Below, one piece after another: positions 24,857-37,495 of a stretch of 64,000 nucleotides of DNA. The translations under genes and the position numbers were made by a program. Each line of letters begins with the position of its first letter. Position 1 is the stretch's first letter. This DNA is from Lethocerus indicus. Its lineage: Eukaryota > Arthropoda > Insecta > Hemiptera > Belostomatidae. The notes below the pieces were generated by a model. It made no database searches. It saw only the letters and a program-made list of their open reading frames with translations, and was not told where the DNA came from. The stretch is taken from positions 5,775,501 to 5,839,500 of the forward strand of contig JACDQD010000102.1 in assembly GCA_019843655.1 (NCBI GenBank), written 5' to 3'.

Positions 24857-25049
24857 ATCCGCGCCGGCACCTGGCCTACCACCGGCTGAGTTCTCCTGAG
24901 GCCGGTGAGGCGGCGGCCGCGGCGGCGGTCTCCTCAATTCCGCAGCAGGGCAGGCTCTCGTCGCCCGCCCTTCACAAACTGGCCAGGTTTCTAAACCAGG
25001 CCCCATCGCCAACCGCAGAAGAGTCCCCGAGGAGGCTCAGCTGGGAGAG
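24857..25049 (+). CDS. Internal exon of the main gene, with Ala6 run and RRLS motif (phase 1 to phase 2)
   Basis: The exon starts after gtttggtggttttggcag and ends at a good donor (GAGAG|GTAAGA). AT completes Asp, then it reads P-R-R-H-L-A-Y-H-R-L-S-S-P-E, a run of six alanines encoded by GCG/GCC, GRLSSPALHKLARFLNQ, and finally APSPTAEESPRRLSWE, leaving AG. It is GC-rich inside AT-rich introns with a strongly protein-like composition. Features seen are several SP sites, a short amphipathic stretch ALHKLARFL and an RRLS motif of the PKA-consensus type. No enzyme domain is present. It is the best-supported exon here. A frame on the opposite strand is also open but lacks splice-site support. Confidence 0.75.
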
Positions 25050-28000
25050 GTAAGACCGATTTAGATTACACTCTCTGTTAATCTCACTTTATATGCCAAG
25101 ATTCATCCGGTTGAAGATGAGACACTCGGCACAAGTGTTAATTCTCAAAAATAAGACTAGATTTAATTTAGTTTAGTTGATTAGATTGGTAGTCATAATA
25201 ATCATTGCGCGACAGCTAAAGAGGTCATTCATTCTAATCAAATTTGATATTGAACAAAAATTCGGCTCGTCAACCCCAAATCCAGTTCGACAGGTCAAAG
25301 TACCCAAGCGATTACGATTTATTATGTAAATAAAATATAGTTTATTGCTTTGATTACGCGATGAGTGCACCGTTTAACTGTGCAAGAATTAAAGATGACG
25401 CAACGACGAGGGCGTAGCGAATAAAAAATAGACTGTCTCAGTTACATAACTATTTATGCGTGTAAAAAGGTTTCGACGAATATAATTTCTGTTTTTAATT
25501 ACGTATTCAGGGTTGTAAAAAAGGGTCGGAGGAAATCTCAATTAGGTCCCCGCTCAATTGGAAACCTGCATGGGAAATAAGATATTTTTTTAATTAAGAA
25601 CTGCCTGAAAAATAGAGTCGGCCGACCGTAAGATAATATTAATAGGGTTTTCTCTCCCTGGGAGCCTAGGTGGGGGGGTGGTTAAAAAAGTGGGCATTAT
25701 CTGATATTGCTGCAGGCGAGACCCGGCCAAAAAATAATGCCTTAAATGAAAGAATTCTTTTTTTCCGAATATGCGGCCTCAGGCCAGTATTTTATGTCAC
25801 GTATAAGCCTATTGTTTTTTTTTCCTGCGAAATGCAAATGGAGCTTTCTAGTTTAATTGGATACTGCAACGGTTAAAAAAAATCTGCCAATCCTGACTCA
25901 AGTTTCACTTAAACTGGTTCTCACTGGTTGGTACCTACGATTTCATCACCCTGTGATTGGTAGAAACTGAGCAAATATAAAGGCTAGTAAATATTTTCAT
26001 TTTTTCAGAAGACGTAAAATCCGCAAATTATCGAAGAATGGAAATTGCCTAATATCAACTCGGAAGAGATTTAGAACCATGTTACATACGGTACAGCCGC
26101 AAATATTCCAACGTCGGTGGAAGTGCGCCCGTGAGCCCGAACTAAAATGGCTTTTTATCACTATAACAGTTTAGAAAAAGAAAATATAAAGTAAAAAGTG
26201 TTAGCTGAGGGGACATCTGGATTAGGTTCCATTAGGTGTCCCGGGGAGGACTGAAGGCCCTACTCACTAAGTGGGCACTTAACGCGGCCCTTTCCACTGT
26301 CTTTGATGTTTTAAAACTCTTTAACCATTCTCCCCTCATATTACGTCCGCTTTTCTGTCCTTCACGCTCCGATTATTGCTCCCACCTGGAGCCGGGCAGC
26401 GTTTGGCGTTTCGGCAAATGGAAATGTTATTTTTTCTAATGAAGTGCCGCGAAATAGATTCCTACGGGGACATGATAATGTTAGGCGAATTCCCGACACG
26501 AATAAAGTGAAAATTAATCATAGGATGTATACTTCTTAAGGTCATAAGCCTGAAAGGTCAACTACCCGCCACCCTGCCGGGTGATTTGAGACATTATTGC
26601 GTAATATTCGCGGAAATACGTAGTATTTTAATTTTGTAAGTTCGGACTATGATTTAATGTATACTTTTCTTTACTTATATACTTTTGAACTTATTTGTAC
26701 TGTAATAATTTCCTCTTATTCCAATTTCTCTCTTATACACACACAAATTTTAACAGAGTTTTAAAGATTATTAAAAACAAAATAATGAATGTAAAACATC
26801 CTTAGTCCGTCCTTCACAATTCCGGAGAAATAGTGACACACCGCCCAGATAAATGCCCGTTACTGCACTGCTTATATTTATAATTTAATATCTCTAATGA
26901 CACAACAGATTACGGAATTGCATCATTAGAATGCACCTTTTAGGTCTTTCTATACACAATTTTACTGAAAACATGCCTCGATTTTTATCTTAATTCAAGA
27001 CAGATCTTCATGCGGAACCATTGTTGCGGAACTTGCTCTCCGTGGAGCGAGCGCTTCACTCGAGGACCCATTTCGCCCTCCGTATTCAACGGAGCGTTGC
27101 TCGGCCGAGAAATTGACCCAACATCGTACGACTGAGGCCCACATTTAAATTAGTCATTCAGAATCCTTCCCGCCGTCGCTATTTTCCGAGACAGTTTGAC
27201 AGTTCCATCGAGGCCGGTTAGCCTATCCGATTTCAGAGCGGGGCAGCCTAGCTTCTCGTACAGTACTCATTCCCCTAATGGACTCAAATAATCGTTTTCA
27301 ATTAAACCTAGTACGAAACGGCTGTTGTGAGCAAGTTAGACGCGTGTCAACATTAAGACACCGGAATTAATTATTCATAATTAATTAATGAAGAACACGA
27401 GGGATACTGAAAAATTACATCTGTAACTATTAAAGGCCTGAAATAAAATTGATAAAATTGATGATCTTCAACTCACTGAAATAATTTAAATTATGACGGT
27501 GCGTATTTTTTAATTGAATATCGTGATTAAGTTCATTTAACTTTAATTATTAGTTATTATTTAATTTTGCGCTTATTGGGTATTTTATTGCGCATTCGTA
27601 TGCAACTGTAAGATAAAAATTTGACGGTTTTTCCAAATAAAATTATAGACGGGTTAATCTGACAAAGGGTCCGTTGACCTGAGGTGTAGAATTCAGTTAG
27701 CTCTAGGACCTGTGATAAATTAACCGGAAAGTCATGAGACTTTCTTCAGGTAAAAAACCAGGGCTTTGAAATGCAAATTGAAAAAATATCTCTACCCGGA
27801 AAGCGGATAAATTCCGGTTGAACTCTTAGTCTTTAATCTGTGTTATCTGTGCTCCGTGCCCTTTAAGTACTTCTTGCAGTGGAGAAGTTTAATTGAAGCC
27901 TGAAGAATTTAAGCTTAATTAGCAGTTGTAATATAGGGGCCGAGTTCTCGTTGCCCATGTTTCGTGCGACGTGATGATACTTTTGATTAATTTCAGAAAA

Positions 28001-30348
28001 GCGGATAAACTCCCAAAACAGGTTCGGGATTGAAAGCACTCTCATGTATTGTCGACAACAGCGAAAACAGTGCGAGGTACTTTCATTGAAATTAATCTTC
28101 GGATTTAACTGTTTCACATAAGACCTCATACAGTTTCAGATTGGCTACATTTTAGTGTACAACCGCTTACCACCATCCTTGAAAGTTCTCCTGATAAAAT
28201 ATCAGGGGGAGAGAAGCACAAAATGTGAAGAAAACGTATAGTCTGCGGATGTTCAAATATCGGAACCATTACAAGGAATCCTCTTTCACAATACTACAAT
28301 CTATGTTTTAAAGAAAACTATAGGGAGACATATTTTCACATGAGTTATGACAATTCAATAAATTACCAACGATTAAATTCTAAATTTTAAAATCTATTTT
28401 TAGTTTGTTTAAGCGCTTAGTTCTCTGATCTCAATAGGTTAGGCAGTAAACATCAGTAAATTATATGTACGTCAAGCACTTTGTCTGTAATTAAGTCCCC
28501 TCCCCGCCACCATTCTTCAGGGGTATAATCAAAAATCCTAAATGATTTACGCTCCTTCCCAAAGAGAACCCTTAATTAATTAATTCTGTTAATTATGTAT
28601 TCTGTAACGTCTGATATTTCAGCGGAGTCTGTTTAATGGCCGCGATTTAACGCCGTGTGTATATTTTGAGGGCTCTTTTCGTGATTTACCGACTCCGGTA
28701 AATACTCGGGGGCGGCCTCATTTCTGAACCTAGCATTTAAACCGGAACGCCGGGTAGGAGATCTATAGCCCCGAGACATGCAGGCATGACTCTCACTTTC
28801 TAAATATAATCGACGGCCCGGTATCGATCGGACATTTTATATATCATCCCACCCTCCGGCATACAAATGTTCATAAAAAATATGACAGCAGATGGCCAGT
28901 AATACTACGCATATATTTTCCAACGACAATATATGTGTACAATGTTTGTTATAATAATATTCTTGAAATCATATTGCGAGTTTAGGTACCTAGTTTCTGA
29001 TAATACCGGCCATTCCGTTTGTAATATAAGTGAGTTACACATGTTGCTTACTGATTAAGCATCCCGAACGTTACAACTATGCTGTAAGTACGTATTGAAT
29101 CATATTTTAACAAATTTTATGAAATAAATACCATATTTCATCGGAAGAATATGCTAGTCTAGTCTCTGCGGAAATCATAACCGGGTGGAAGGGTCGTAGG
29201 ACGGTCGGCTTAAAAGTAGTTCCGGCCGATCTATACATAAAGAGCACTAACCCTTGGAGAGCTCCGAATGAATTATTCAACATGACAGATGAGCTTAACT
29301 TTAACATTACTGTAAAAGGGGGCCGTCTGTCAGGCGGACTTAGAGTAGCTATCGGCTACGGTTAAATTTTCAGACACATTCAACGACCCTATTCAGTTTT
29401 ATTGCCGCTAATAAAATTTGCACAGCGATAGTACTGCCTCTCTTAAAAGTACCTGTTTCTATCGATTCTGTACTAATAAGAACGCCTTAATTAGAGCCGA
29501 TGCAATGTATATAATTTGCTCTAGTTCAATTCTAGTCCTAGAATTTAATTATTTTCCGATATTTACCATGGTAATATGGGTTATAAGTTTATTAACCACG
29601 AATTTTATAAATGACCGAATAAAAGAAATTAATTTGATAGTCTAACGAGCTCTTCTCATTATCAATTCAAATTTGCAGTCGAATGGAAATTAAGTCCGCA
29701 TCCGGTATTTGAATCCAGGTTGGCGTATTAACCTCGGTAACTGGAATAAATTTGACAGTTCTAGGTATATTTGGCAGAGAGGAGATTCGCGAGATTTCTG
29801 GCACTAAAGGTAGACCGTTTTCGGCTTCTCCCTATCACCAGTTTTGGAACATGAAGCATCTGCGCATACCTGTAACGTTATACTGATAGGTTCTGTGACA
29901 GTAAAGTTAAGATTTAGGCGCGTACTTATATAAACTAATTTATGTTCAAACATCAGTCGGCATGAATCGATACCGTCAAAGGACAAAAGATGATTGAGAG
30001 TTTCCAAATAATGAATTCCCACTCGTCAATGGCTCTGAATGGAGTCTCTCCACTTGGGTCTGCGCAAGAACGATATCTTAATTAATGTGCGGCCGTTGTG
30101 TTAAATCTAATGATCCCGGGGGCGCCATTATCCGGGTCAGTCACACGGGAGATAATCCCACTTGATGAGTAATGGCCCCGGCCCGCTCCCATTTAACGCC
30201 GGGTTACAGACCGTTAGACGTACTGCCCTCCGTCACAGGGCCCTATCAGCCACTTTTAGTTCAATCATCATTGGCCACGGCTGGAAAAGCGATTTTTAGC
30301 TCAATTTCAGCTTCGTCCAATCTGTTTATTTTGGTCTTTATGTTTTAG
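25050..30348. other. Putative intron (about 5.3 kb)
   Basis: AT-rich DNA with several clusters of TAATTA/TTAATTAA, notably near 27365-27390 and 28571-28595. There is a more GC-rich segment at about 27000-27350. I see no supported gene, RNA gene or mobile element. Confidence 0.5.
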
Positions 30349-30375
30349 TTTCCATACAATGGCCAGCAACATTGC
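30349..30375 (+). CDS. 27-nt candidate microexon (phase 2 to phase 2)
   Basis: A good acceptor (tttattttggtctttatgttttag) is followed 27 bases later by GC|GTAAGT. With AG left from 25049 it reads S-F-H-T-M-A-S-N-I and leaves GC, to which the exon at 33419 adds T (Ala). Its phase is the one needed between the flanking exons and its length is a multiple of three, so it can be included or skipped without breaking the frame. It would insert nine residues directly after the RRLSWE motif. Microexons of this kind are known in animal neuronal genes; that this one is used is inference. Confidence 0.48.
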
Positions 30376-33300
30376 GTAAGTAACCCGGTAAATGGTTTCG
30401 GATCTGTTCATGTAGCGCTCTGTCGGTAGATTAGTGGGACACTTTAGTATGTTTGTTTTCGGCGGAGATTAATACAATAAATCCCGGGTTTATTTAATAC
30501 TAGCCTCACGGGGGTAGGTATCGGGCGAGTGCTATTTTCGTCCTTGCTCGGATACTGCCCCTCTAATATAGAAGCAGAACGAATTGATCCAATTCCGGAA
30601 ATCTCGTTCGGTTTTCTTATTGGATTTGGTGTCGTCGCGAAAAACAAAAACAGGGCAAGGACAGTAGGGCCGGGGCTGTTATAACCGGGTTAATAGAGGG
30701 GGTGACTTGGCCGAGGCCGGCAATAACCCGGGGGACGAGGATGACGTTGCCCCTTCAATTGAAGGATTCATTACGGGGGATAGGGCCCCCCCGGCCTAGC
30801 ACCGAGGGTCAATTCCTCTCAATTGTTCGGTATGGCCACCTCCACAAATGCCACGCAGACAGATACGGCGTCGCCCAGGTCCCGCTGAGGCACAAACAGA
30901 CCGATTTGTAATACCCCTCCCGTAATTGTAATATAAGCAGCGTGCAATCCTAAAGTGAGGCCAATGTGATGATCCCATCATACTGTGTTCGTATGTACCT
31001 CAGTGGGGAAATCTGTTGAATGAACTAAATTTTATTGGTATCTTCTAATTTCGCATTAAAATCTGTATTGTAATGGAAACATGGAAAGCGTTTAACATGG
31101 CGATGTAAAGGAAACGAAATTGTACAAATATTAATACACTAGTGCATCCGAAGTCTCAGGTGCAGTCGGCGGTGGGATGATGAAAGAGCCCGTGTTCGAT
31201 ATCAGATGGCTCGGACGCTCCTGCTTCGACTTTACTTCCCACTCCGATTACTTTACACGAGACCGATTTTTTTCAACTTGTCCCAGCTGCTCACTCGGTA
31301 AATCGCTTAACTTACCGTCAGACCGGATCGCATGAAAAGTTTCGGGACTGGAGACGTACAGTACCCGGGAGGAGACAACGTATTGTAATCGCTTCACACC
31401 AGCGAAAATAGCATTTCGTTAGTAATACGACGATGCTCCCAACGAAGCATCCTGTCAATACAGCTCTCAGTACAGCCAAGAACATTACTTCCAATCAGTA
31501 TAATATCAGTAATCACAATCAGTCATCATAAGCAGGATAATTGGTGGGGATACACGCTCTTTCTACAAAACTCACTAACAGAAATGATTAACAGTGCCTC
31601 GGATATACCGCAGATATGTAATGACCTTGATTTGGTGCTATGACCATTTTACTACGAATTGTGGATGGAGAAAACGAAAAAAACCCGAAATATACCAAGC
31701 GACTGGGGAAAACGTTGAAGGGCAAGAAGGTAATTTCTATATTGTGTGGAAAATGGCTGACGGCGGCTCCAATCAAATCAACTCGTCGGTGCGAACATCT
31801 AACGTTATCTAAAAAAATTCCGAATGGAAGTAGGGTGTTAGAAGCCGGTGCGGAGGCGCGTGGTGTGAGTGTGACCGCGATCCATTAGCACGATTCGGGA
31901 GAGCCGGCCGGATATCGGCCGCTATGCTAAATTGGCGTCGTTAGTAGCGCCCATCTCTCGTCGGCTTCGTGGTTTTCGGTTTTTTTCGTCCCCGTCCATT
32001 TCCTGCCCGGGTTGTTTTGGCAAATTTTTTCCAGCCTGGAGGTAGGCTGACAGGTAAAAATGTAGCCGGTGTTTGTCACGTCGGGGACGTTAGAAGCACG
32101 ACACATCCTTCAAATCCGCTCTGTTGCAATTCTCATTTCATTGCTATTTAGAACGGTAAATCAGTATCCCTAAGGTAGTCGTACAATTTTTCTTTCAAAC
32201 GTTTCAAAAGTATCAGAAAATTGAATATTACTTTCCTGAAATATTAGGTGAAGATAATTTTTAATTTTCTTTCCCACCGATTAATGCCTAAAGTGATTAA
32301 TAATTTCAATTGACAAAATACTGTGGAAAAAAAGCAGCTTTTAAAACTCTAACCCTATTACGGCGTTTAAAACATTAATTAATTCTGCTTTCTCCTTCTA
32401 ACCTTATTAAGTCTTCACTTCGTTAACTGTTTCGTAAATATTAAGTAGTATATTGAGCGGGTGTACAGCGAAGGTTATTCTAATTTTCAACAGTTTATGT
32501 ATCTAGTAATGACTTAACGTTCGTTAAATTATTATTAATTTTATTTTTATAATAATCCAACAAATTCTACAACAGCGAATCGCATCTTAAATATTCGGAC
32601 TTTTTTAGTTTAACAAGCTAAGTTACTTCTGGCCCCAATCTTCGAAATTGTGTTAAGAAAAATTGTTTGCAAGAATGCCATAATCTCGTCCTCCAAAACA
32701 TTTAAAAAGAGTCATGGAGTTATTGTCGGGGGAGAAAACGCAACAACTTTCCACCGCTTTTATTTTCACCAGAGCCGACGAGATATTTTTCTTCTCCGCG
32801 CAATACAATTCGTTTGTTACATCGGTTTCCTCTTCTTCCCCCTCTCATGTTATTTATATCGGTAATAAGAAAGGGAAAATATTAAACGTTTACGATCCAT
32901 ATTTCCTAATGGGGTTCTTAACGTGGAAAAAATAAATTTCTCTCTTGCACCCCGAACACTTATCCTAGATATTCTGTCAGGGAATTCAACTTCACATGCG
33001 GCATGGTATTAATTTATTATTATTGATAGAGCAACTAGAGACAATCAAATAGCACACACTATAAGAAAGGAATAGCGATGTCAATGTCGCTATTTTTTTT
33101 AAATTTTGTGGCAATAATAATGTATAAAAAATTAGCTCTATGGCCTCTTGAGTGTTGTCTCGTACCAGTTTATGACAGTTTTCGTAGGTTAGTCACCATT
33201 TGGTACACTGCTGTGTACGTTCAATTGTATCAGGAAAACACAATTTGAATTTCTAGCGAACGCAGTGCTATTATTTCAGTAAATTGGAAGTCCTTTTACA

Positions 33301-33418
33301 ATGACTTTGCTAACTGATATTTCCATCTAAGAAAACTATGAAGACAAATAGGGTTAGCGCTGATAATCTCGAGTGATGGAGAATTGGGCATTAAACAGTA
33401 ATTTGATGTTATTTCTAG
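30376..33418. other. Putative intron (about 3 kb)
   Basis: Mixed AT-rich DNA with GC-rich patches around 30660-30900 and 31840-32110. A short hairpin followed by eight T lies at 33071-33100. No gene is supported. Confidence 0.5.
33071..33100 (+). other. Hairpin followed by a T run
   Basis: AATAGCGA at 33071-33078 pairs perfectly with TCGCTATT at 33087-33094 across an 8-base loop, and a run of eight T follows (33093-33100). The shape mimics a bacterial intrinsic terminator. In an animal intron it has no known role of that kind, and chance is the simplest reading. Confidence 0.5.
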
Positions 33419-33597
33419 TCGGTATGGCGAGGAAGACGTCGGGCTGCCTCGATCGTCGAGTATCGACAGCATGGTCGAGGGCCGACACTGCAATCCCCTC
33501 AGCCGCAGGATGCCTTCGCCGCTGCTGGCCAGGGCCCCCCAAATACCGCTCAGCCCATCGGTAGCAAGGCGGATGAAGGGACAGCGAGCAGCCAACG
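33419..33597 (+). CDS. Internal exon of the main Ser/Pro/Arg-rich gene (phase 2 to phase 1)
   Basis: The exon follows gatgttatttctag and ends at AACG|GTAATT. One base T completes Ser (or Ala after the microexon). It then reads R-Y-G-E-E-D-V-G-L-P-R-S-S-S-I-D-S-M-V-E-G, RHCNPLSRRMPSPLLAR, APQIPLSPSVARRMKG and QRAAN, leaving G. PRSSSIDS is a basophilic-kinase-like and 14-3-3-like motif. There are several SP sites and basic pairs, and no globular domain. The sequence is GC-rich and codon-structured between AT-rich flanks. Open frames on the other strand here are its mirror. This is the last well-supported exon; the gene must continue, since no stop or UTR follows in frame. Confidence 0.7.
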
Positions 33598-36292
33598 GTA
33601 ATTACCAACTTTTCACTACCGACAGCATGCTCTTCATCCAAACAGGTGCCAAATGCCGAACAGCGTCCAGTGCTCAACGGGCATATCCAACTGTTCGACT
33701 TTCTTCGGCATTACAATAATTGCATGATTGCACATTGTCCAATGAAATATAAAGTCAACAGTACAGTTGCTATTAAGGTATGGTATGATTCATCTCTTCA
33801 AAAAATCGCGGTAGTACACCACTTCCTCATTGGGTTGAACAATTTCAAATATTGTTTTCATAATTGAGACCTCAACGCCATCGATGTAAAATCTTTTCGC
33901 ATTATTTTGTGTCTCCACAGTTTAATTCATAAGTACTTAATGAAACAATTAATCTATTTATTTATTCGTCGTTTTTCTTATCCTTTCACCCAATTAGTTG
34001 GTACTGTTTGAATACTATAGCTTGAATAATAGAACTCAGTTTCACTGTTGCATTGCGGACTATAGAACTCTGAAATGTAGAACTGCAGACGAAATAAAAA
34101 TAGGTCGGATCCTAAAATATTTTTCGCTAGTGACGCCACTACAAAAAGCGCGCTGCCGTCCTAATGGGCATAACGGATCCCGTACAAATAAGTTAGACAA
34201 TAAAGTTCAATCAACACCCCGTTGCCGGCTCCCATCTACTGTACACGAACGAAAGTAGGATAAACGGCCCTTCATCAATATGTCTATTATGCTAGCGGCA
34301 ACGGGATAACTAAGGCCAATGTTTAATTAACTATTCTTTAGCTCTATGGTGAACAATTTTTAACTTTGAGACCTTTCGAGTCACCTTTCGCACTATCAGT
34401 TCATTTCGCTACCAGATGTTATGGAGTTAGTATATTGATATATTGATTCAACAAGGAACCCACCCGATTCAATTATTCAGCCACAAATACTAGTTTTATC
34501 GGATGGAATCCTATACAAACATCCGTCCATACAGGATTGCCGTTAATTGGAAAATAAATCTTCTGGAAGTAGAATCTACCACCGGTATAGAGAGTCGTCC
34601 GATAGCACTTTCTAGATGTCCCTCGAATTCAAATTCAAATTCGTCCATGCCGAGTGCCACCACTAATGTATAAATGCAAAAGGACGATTCAAGTTCAAAT
34701 TGCTATTATACGTGGGCGATGCCCACACTTTCCAGAATACTAATCGAAGCCAGTTACGTTTGGTATGTGTCAAGAGGGAGAACCGGCCCGAAGTTCGTCC
34801 CCAGGAACATCTTTCAAATGTCCAATTTCGACGTGGGTCGATGAAAGGAGATCGAGTTAGTTGGAAGTGCGCGACGCCGCCCGGTAGAGTAAACAGCGCG
34901 GGTCCAACTTACCCGGGCTCGCCCCCCTTGAAAAGCTCCGTAATTAAGCTGGCCTCCGCAGAAAATGAAAGGATGAGTCGGCCCCGCGTCCACCCCCGCC
35001 GATACGGGCTTTAGGCAAATACGCAATAACAATATCACCGCAAATATTTAAACCCAAAATGCGGGCGTACGCCGTCAGTCCGAATGCAACTCGTCCATCC
35101 TTATTTTGGATTTGGAACAGCCAACTTATCTAGTGGGGAATTAAGAAAGAGATTATTATAAATTTCTAGGACAATATGGGAGATAAAATAATTATTTAAT
35201 AAAATATATCTGAATGGTAACAAAAACACCTAGTCGACAGAGTATGTGTTGTGTGGTTCAAAGAGTCATTGAAAAAAGTGAACTTCAACTGAGGTTTAAA
35301 AATCATGAAGAAATATTTGTGAATGAAAAATATCGATGATATTCCTATAATTAATGTAAGCGGAAGGCAAAATTTTCTTATAGAAACCGCTTTAAACAGC
35401 TTTTTGACTTTTTTGTAAAACATCATGTCATCTTTCGGGCATTCATCGATCTTTTTTATTCGTAGATATTTCTGCAAATATTTAAACCTCACTGGAAGTT
35501 CTCATATCTTTAGAATAACGTTCAGTACCGTCGAGACCCAGCGGACCAATCGAGTCGGGGCAATCTTCAGTCCACACGTGCGCATCAGTAGGGTCGTTGC
35601 GAGTCCGCAAATGGATTAAAGATTGCTGAAACTCGGATGGTCGATTGGGCTCCGTTGAAAAATGCCCGGCCGATCAAGCGGCGATCAATTTTATTCGGGG
35701 CCGTTCGGTAAAGGAGGGCCCGCCCATTAGGGCCGCGTCCCTGTAATGTTCTCCAACATCTCCAACGACCGCCCGTTTCCCCCAATGTCCCGCCCCACGC
35801 GCCTAATCGTGATTTACGCCGCGAAAACTTTCATGGCCCACCTCCCTCCCATTTATCAGACGGGGAATTAAAATCGAACTTAATTCCTACCAATAATTTC
35901 AGGCGATTTTACGTTCCCGTGAAATATGACCGTTTTAATGGATCCAGGTAGGAAGGGGGGGGGCCGAAGAGACGCGACAGTTTTATCGACGCTCCAAACG
36001 GGACACAGGAAATTTCTCAAGCTAATAAGACTAATAATGAGGAGATAATCAACAGCGGTCGTCGATAAATCATGTTGTGTTAATGAAATGAACATTGATA
36101 ATTTAAATTAATAAATTTTATAAAAATACATAATACGTAAAACGTTATGAATCATTAGTTCAGCGGCATCGGAAATTCATGGGTGGAGAGCGGCCCTGTA
36201 TGTGATGGTATAATAAGTGACCGCCGGAGATGTAAATGATGATCGGCCTGGCTATTTTATTTCTTGGAATGAGTGAAAGGGGTAAAGTGTAG

Positions 36293-36303
36293 CCCCCCCC
36301 CCC
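36293..36303. repeat. C11 homopolymer
   Basis: Eleven consecutive C. It belongs with the other long G/C runs scattered through the window. Confidence 0.9.
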
Positions 36304-36360
36304 TAGGTCATATATCACCGACCCCGACAGTAAAGAAACACCCATTCGCACTCCACCCGC

Positions 36361-36368
36361 TGACGTCA
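36361..36368. promoter_or_regulatory. Perfect CRE octamer (TGACGTCA)
   Basis: A second exact CRE core, next to a GC-rich, C-run-containing stretch. It is compatible with CREB/ATF binding, but chance is also likely. Confidence 0.2.
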
Positions 36369-37483
36369 ACCCTAGCAATTCTTGCAATATCTGGCTTCGC
36401 TAATGGACTATAACTAAGAAAAACGACCCTCCTTACGTCGCGGGAAAGAAGAAGATCCCCACTCCTCCCTTCCTACCCCTCCCCCCTGCAACCTCGGTCG
36501 GGCAAGTTCGGGATTTCTTTCTTCTGTGACCGAACTAACGTTCGCTTCCTTCCGTTCGGTTGCTCGGATCTTAACTTACGGGACCCGTTTTTCGGAATGT
36601 TCAGGATGAACTACATTGAAGTTCTACATCTTTTCCGGCGATATCGACTTTTGCTTAATGACCCCACATGAACCTTACGTGGTACTATTATCTCTTATAC
36701 TATTTTTGTTACGTCCTTTATTGAATTTATTTCTTTATTTTATTGCATCGTCCACACTGCACTCACTCTGCTTCGTGCTAATGAATTATATAGATAAACT
36801 TTGTATTGATAATAACCGATAGCAGAGGACTGAAACATTAACATCGGGGTTACCGCCCCTGAAAGGAGTTTTGCCCACAAAATTTAAGTTGAAATTTTCA
36901 ATTGAAGGGAAATTTGTTCGAGCTAATTGTGTATCGCCTGCGTCTTAATAATTTTCAATTACTCCTTACCCCCAACCCACTCCAAATATATATCGATGTC
37001 TCGCCACTAGCTTCGAGAGCTGCGGCCTATAATTGCTGTACTTCAGGTGGGAACAACAAGTTGTTCTGGAACAAACTACCTAACTAATGCCTAATGAGTA
37101 TACTGGAGGTATTGAGCGTTTAAGCGTATAGCGGGAAATTGAATTTGCTGAATTTAGTAATTGAAGCCACCGCAGAATAGATTTATAATCAATGCCCGAT
37201 AAATAAATAAATTAACATATAATATATATAAATAACTCCATGCACTTAAAAGAAACCCTGCATTTTAAAGATTCTTTCATGCATCCTACATTTGAATATA
37301 ATATTCTTAAAGATCCAGTCCTTTCTAATAATTTACAATTACATGGAAGGGTACAATTTAAATTGCTTCAATAATTTGCTTAAAACGGCTAGGCAGTGTG
37401 GCTGGACAAATTAGGAGTGTTGGTATTTGAACTGAGGCCCAATATCGAGGGACTCCGCAGGAAGGAGCCGCAGGATTTATTCT

Positions 37484-37495
37484 GGGGGGGGGGGG
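37484..37495. repeat. G12 homopolymer
   Basis: Twelve consecutive G followed directly by CGCCCC. Confidence 0.9.

Noticed and set aside
27000..27350. GC-richer segment with rRNA-like snatches such as CTAGTACGAAACGG
   Set aside because: It does not extend into recognisable 28S sequence on either side.
33636..33717. Continuation of the frame beyond 33597 after a cag at 33643
   Set aside because: The intron would be under 50 bases and the frame soon meets a stop; the donor at 33598 is preferred.
34736..34762. A second 27-base acceptor-to-donor segment
   Set aside because: In the phase left by 33597 it meets TAA at once.
35904..35948. 45-base segment reading R-F-Y-V-P-V-K-Y-D-R-F-N-G-S
   Set aside because: It is open only in phase 2, while the preceding exon ends in phase 1, and the acceptor is poor.
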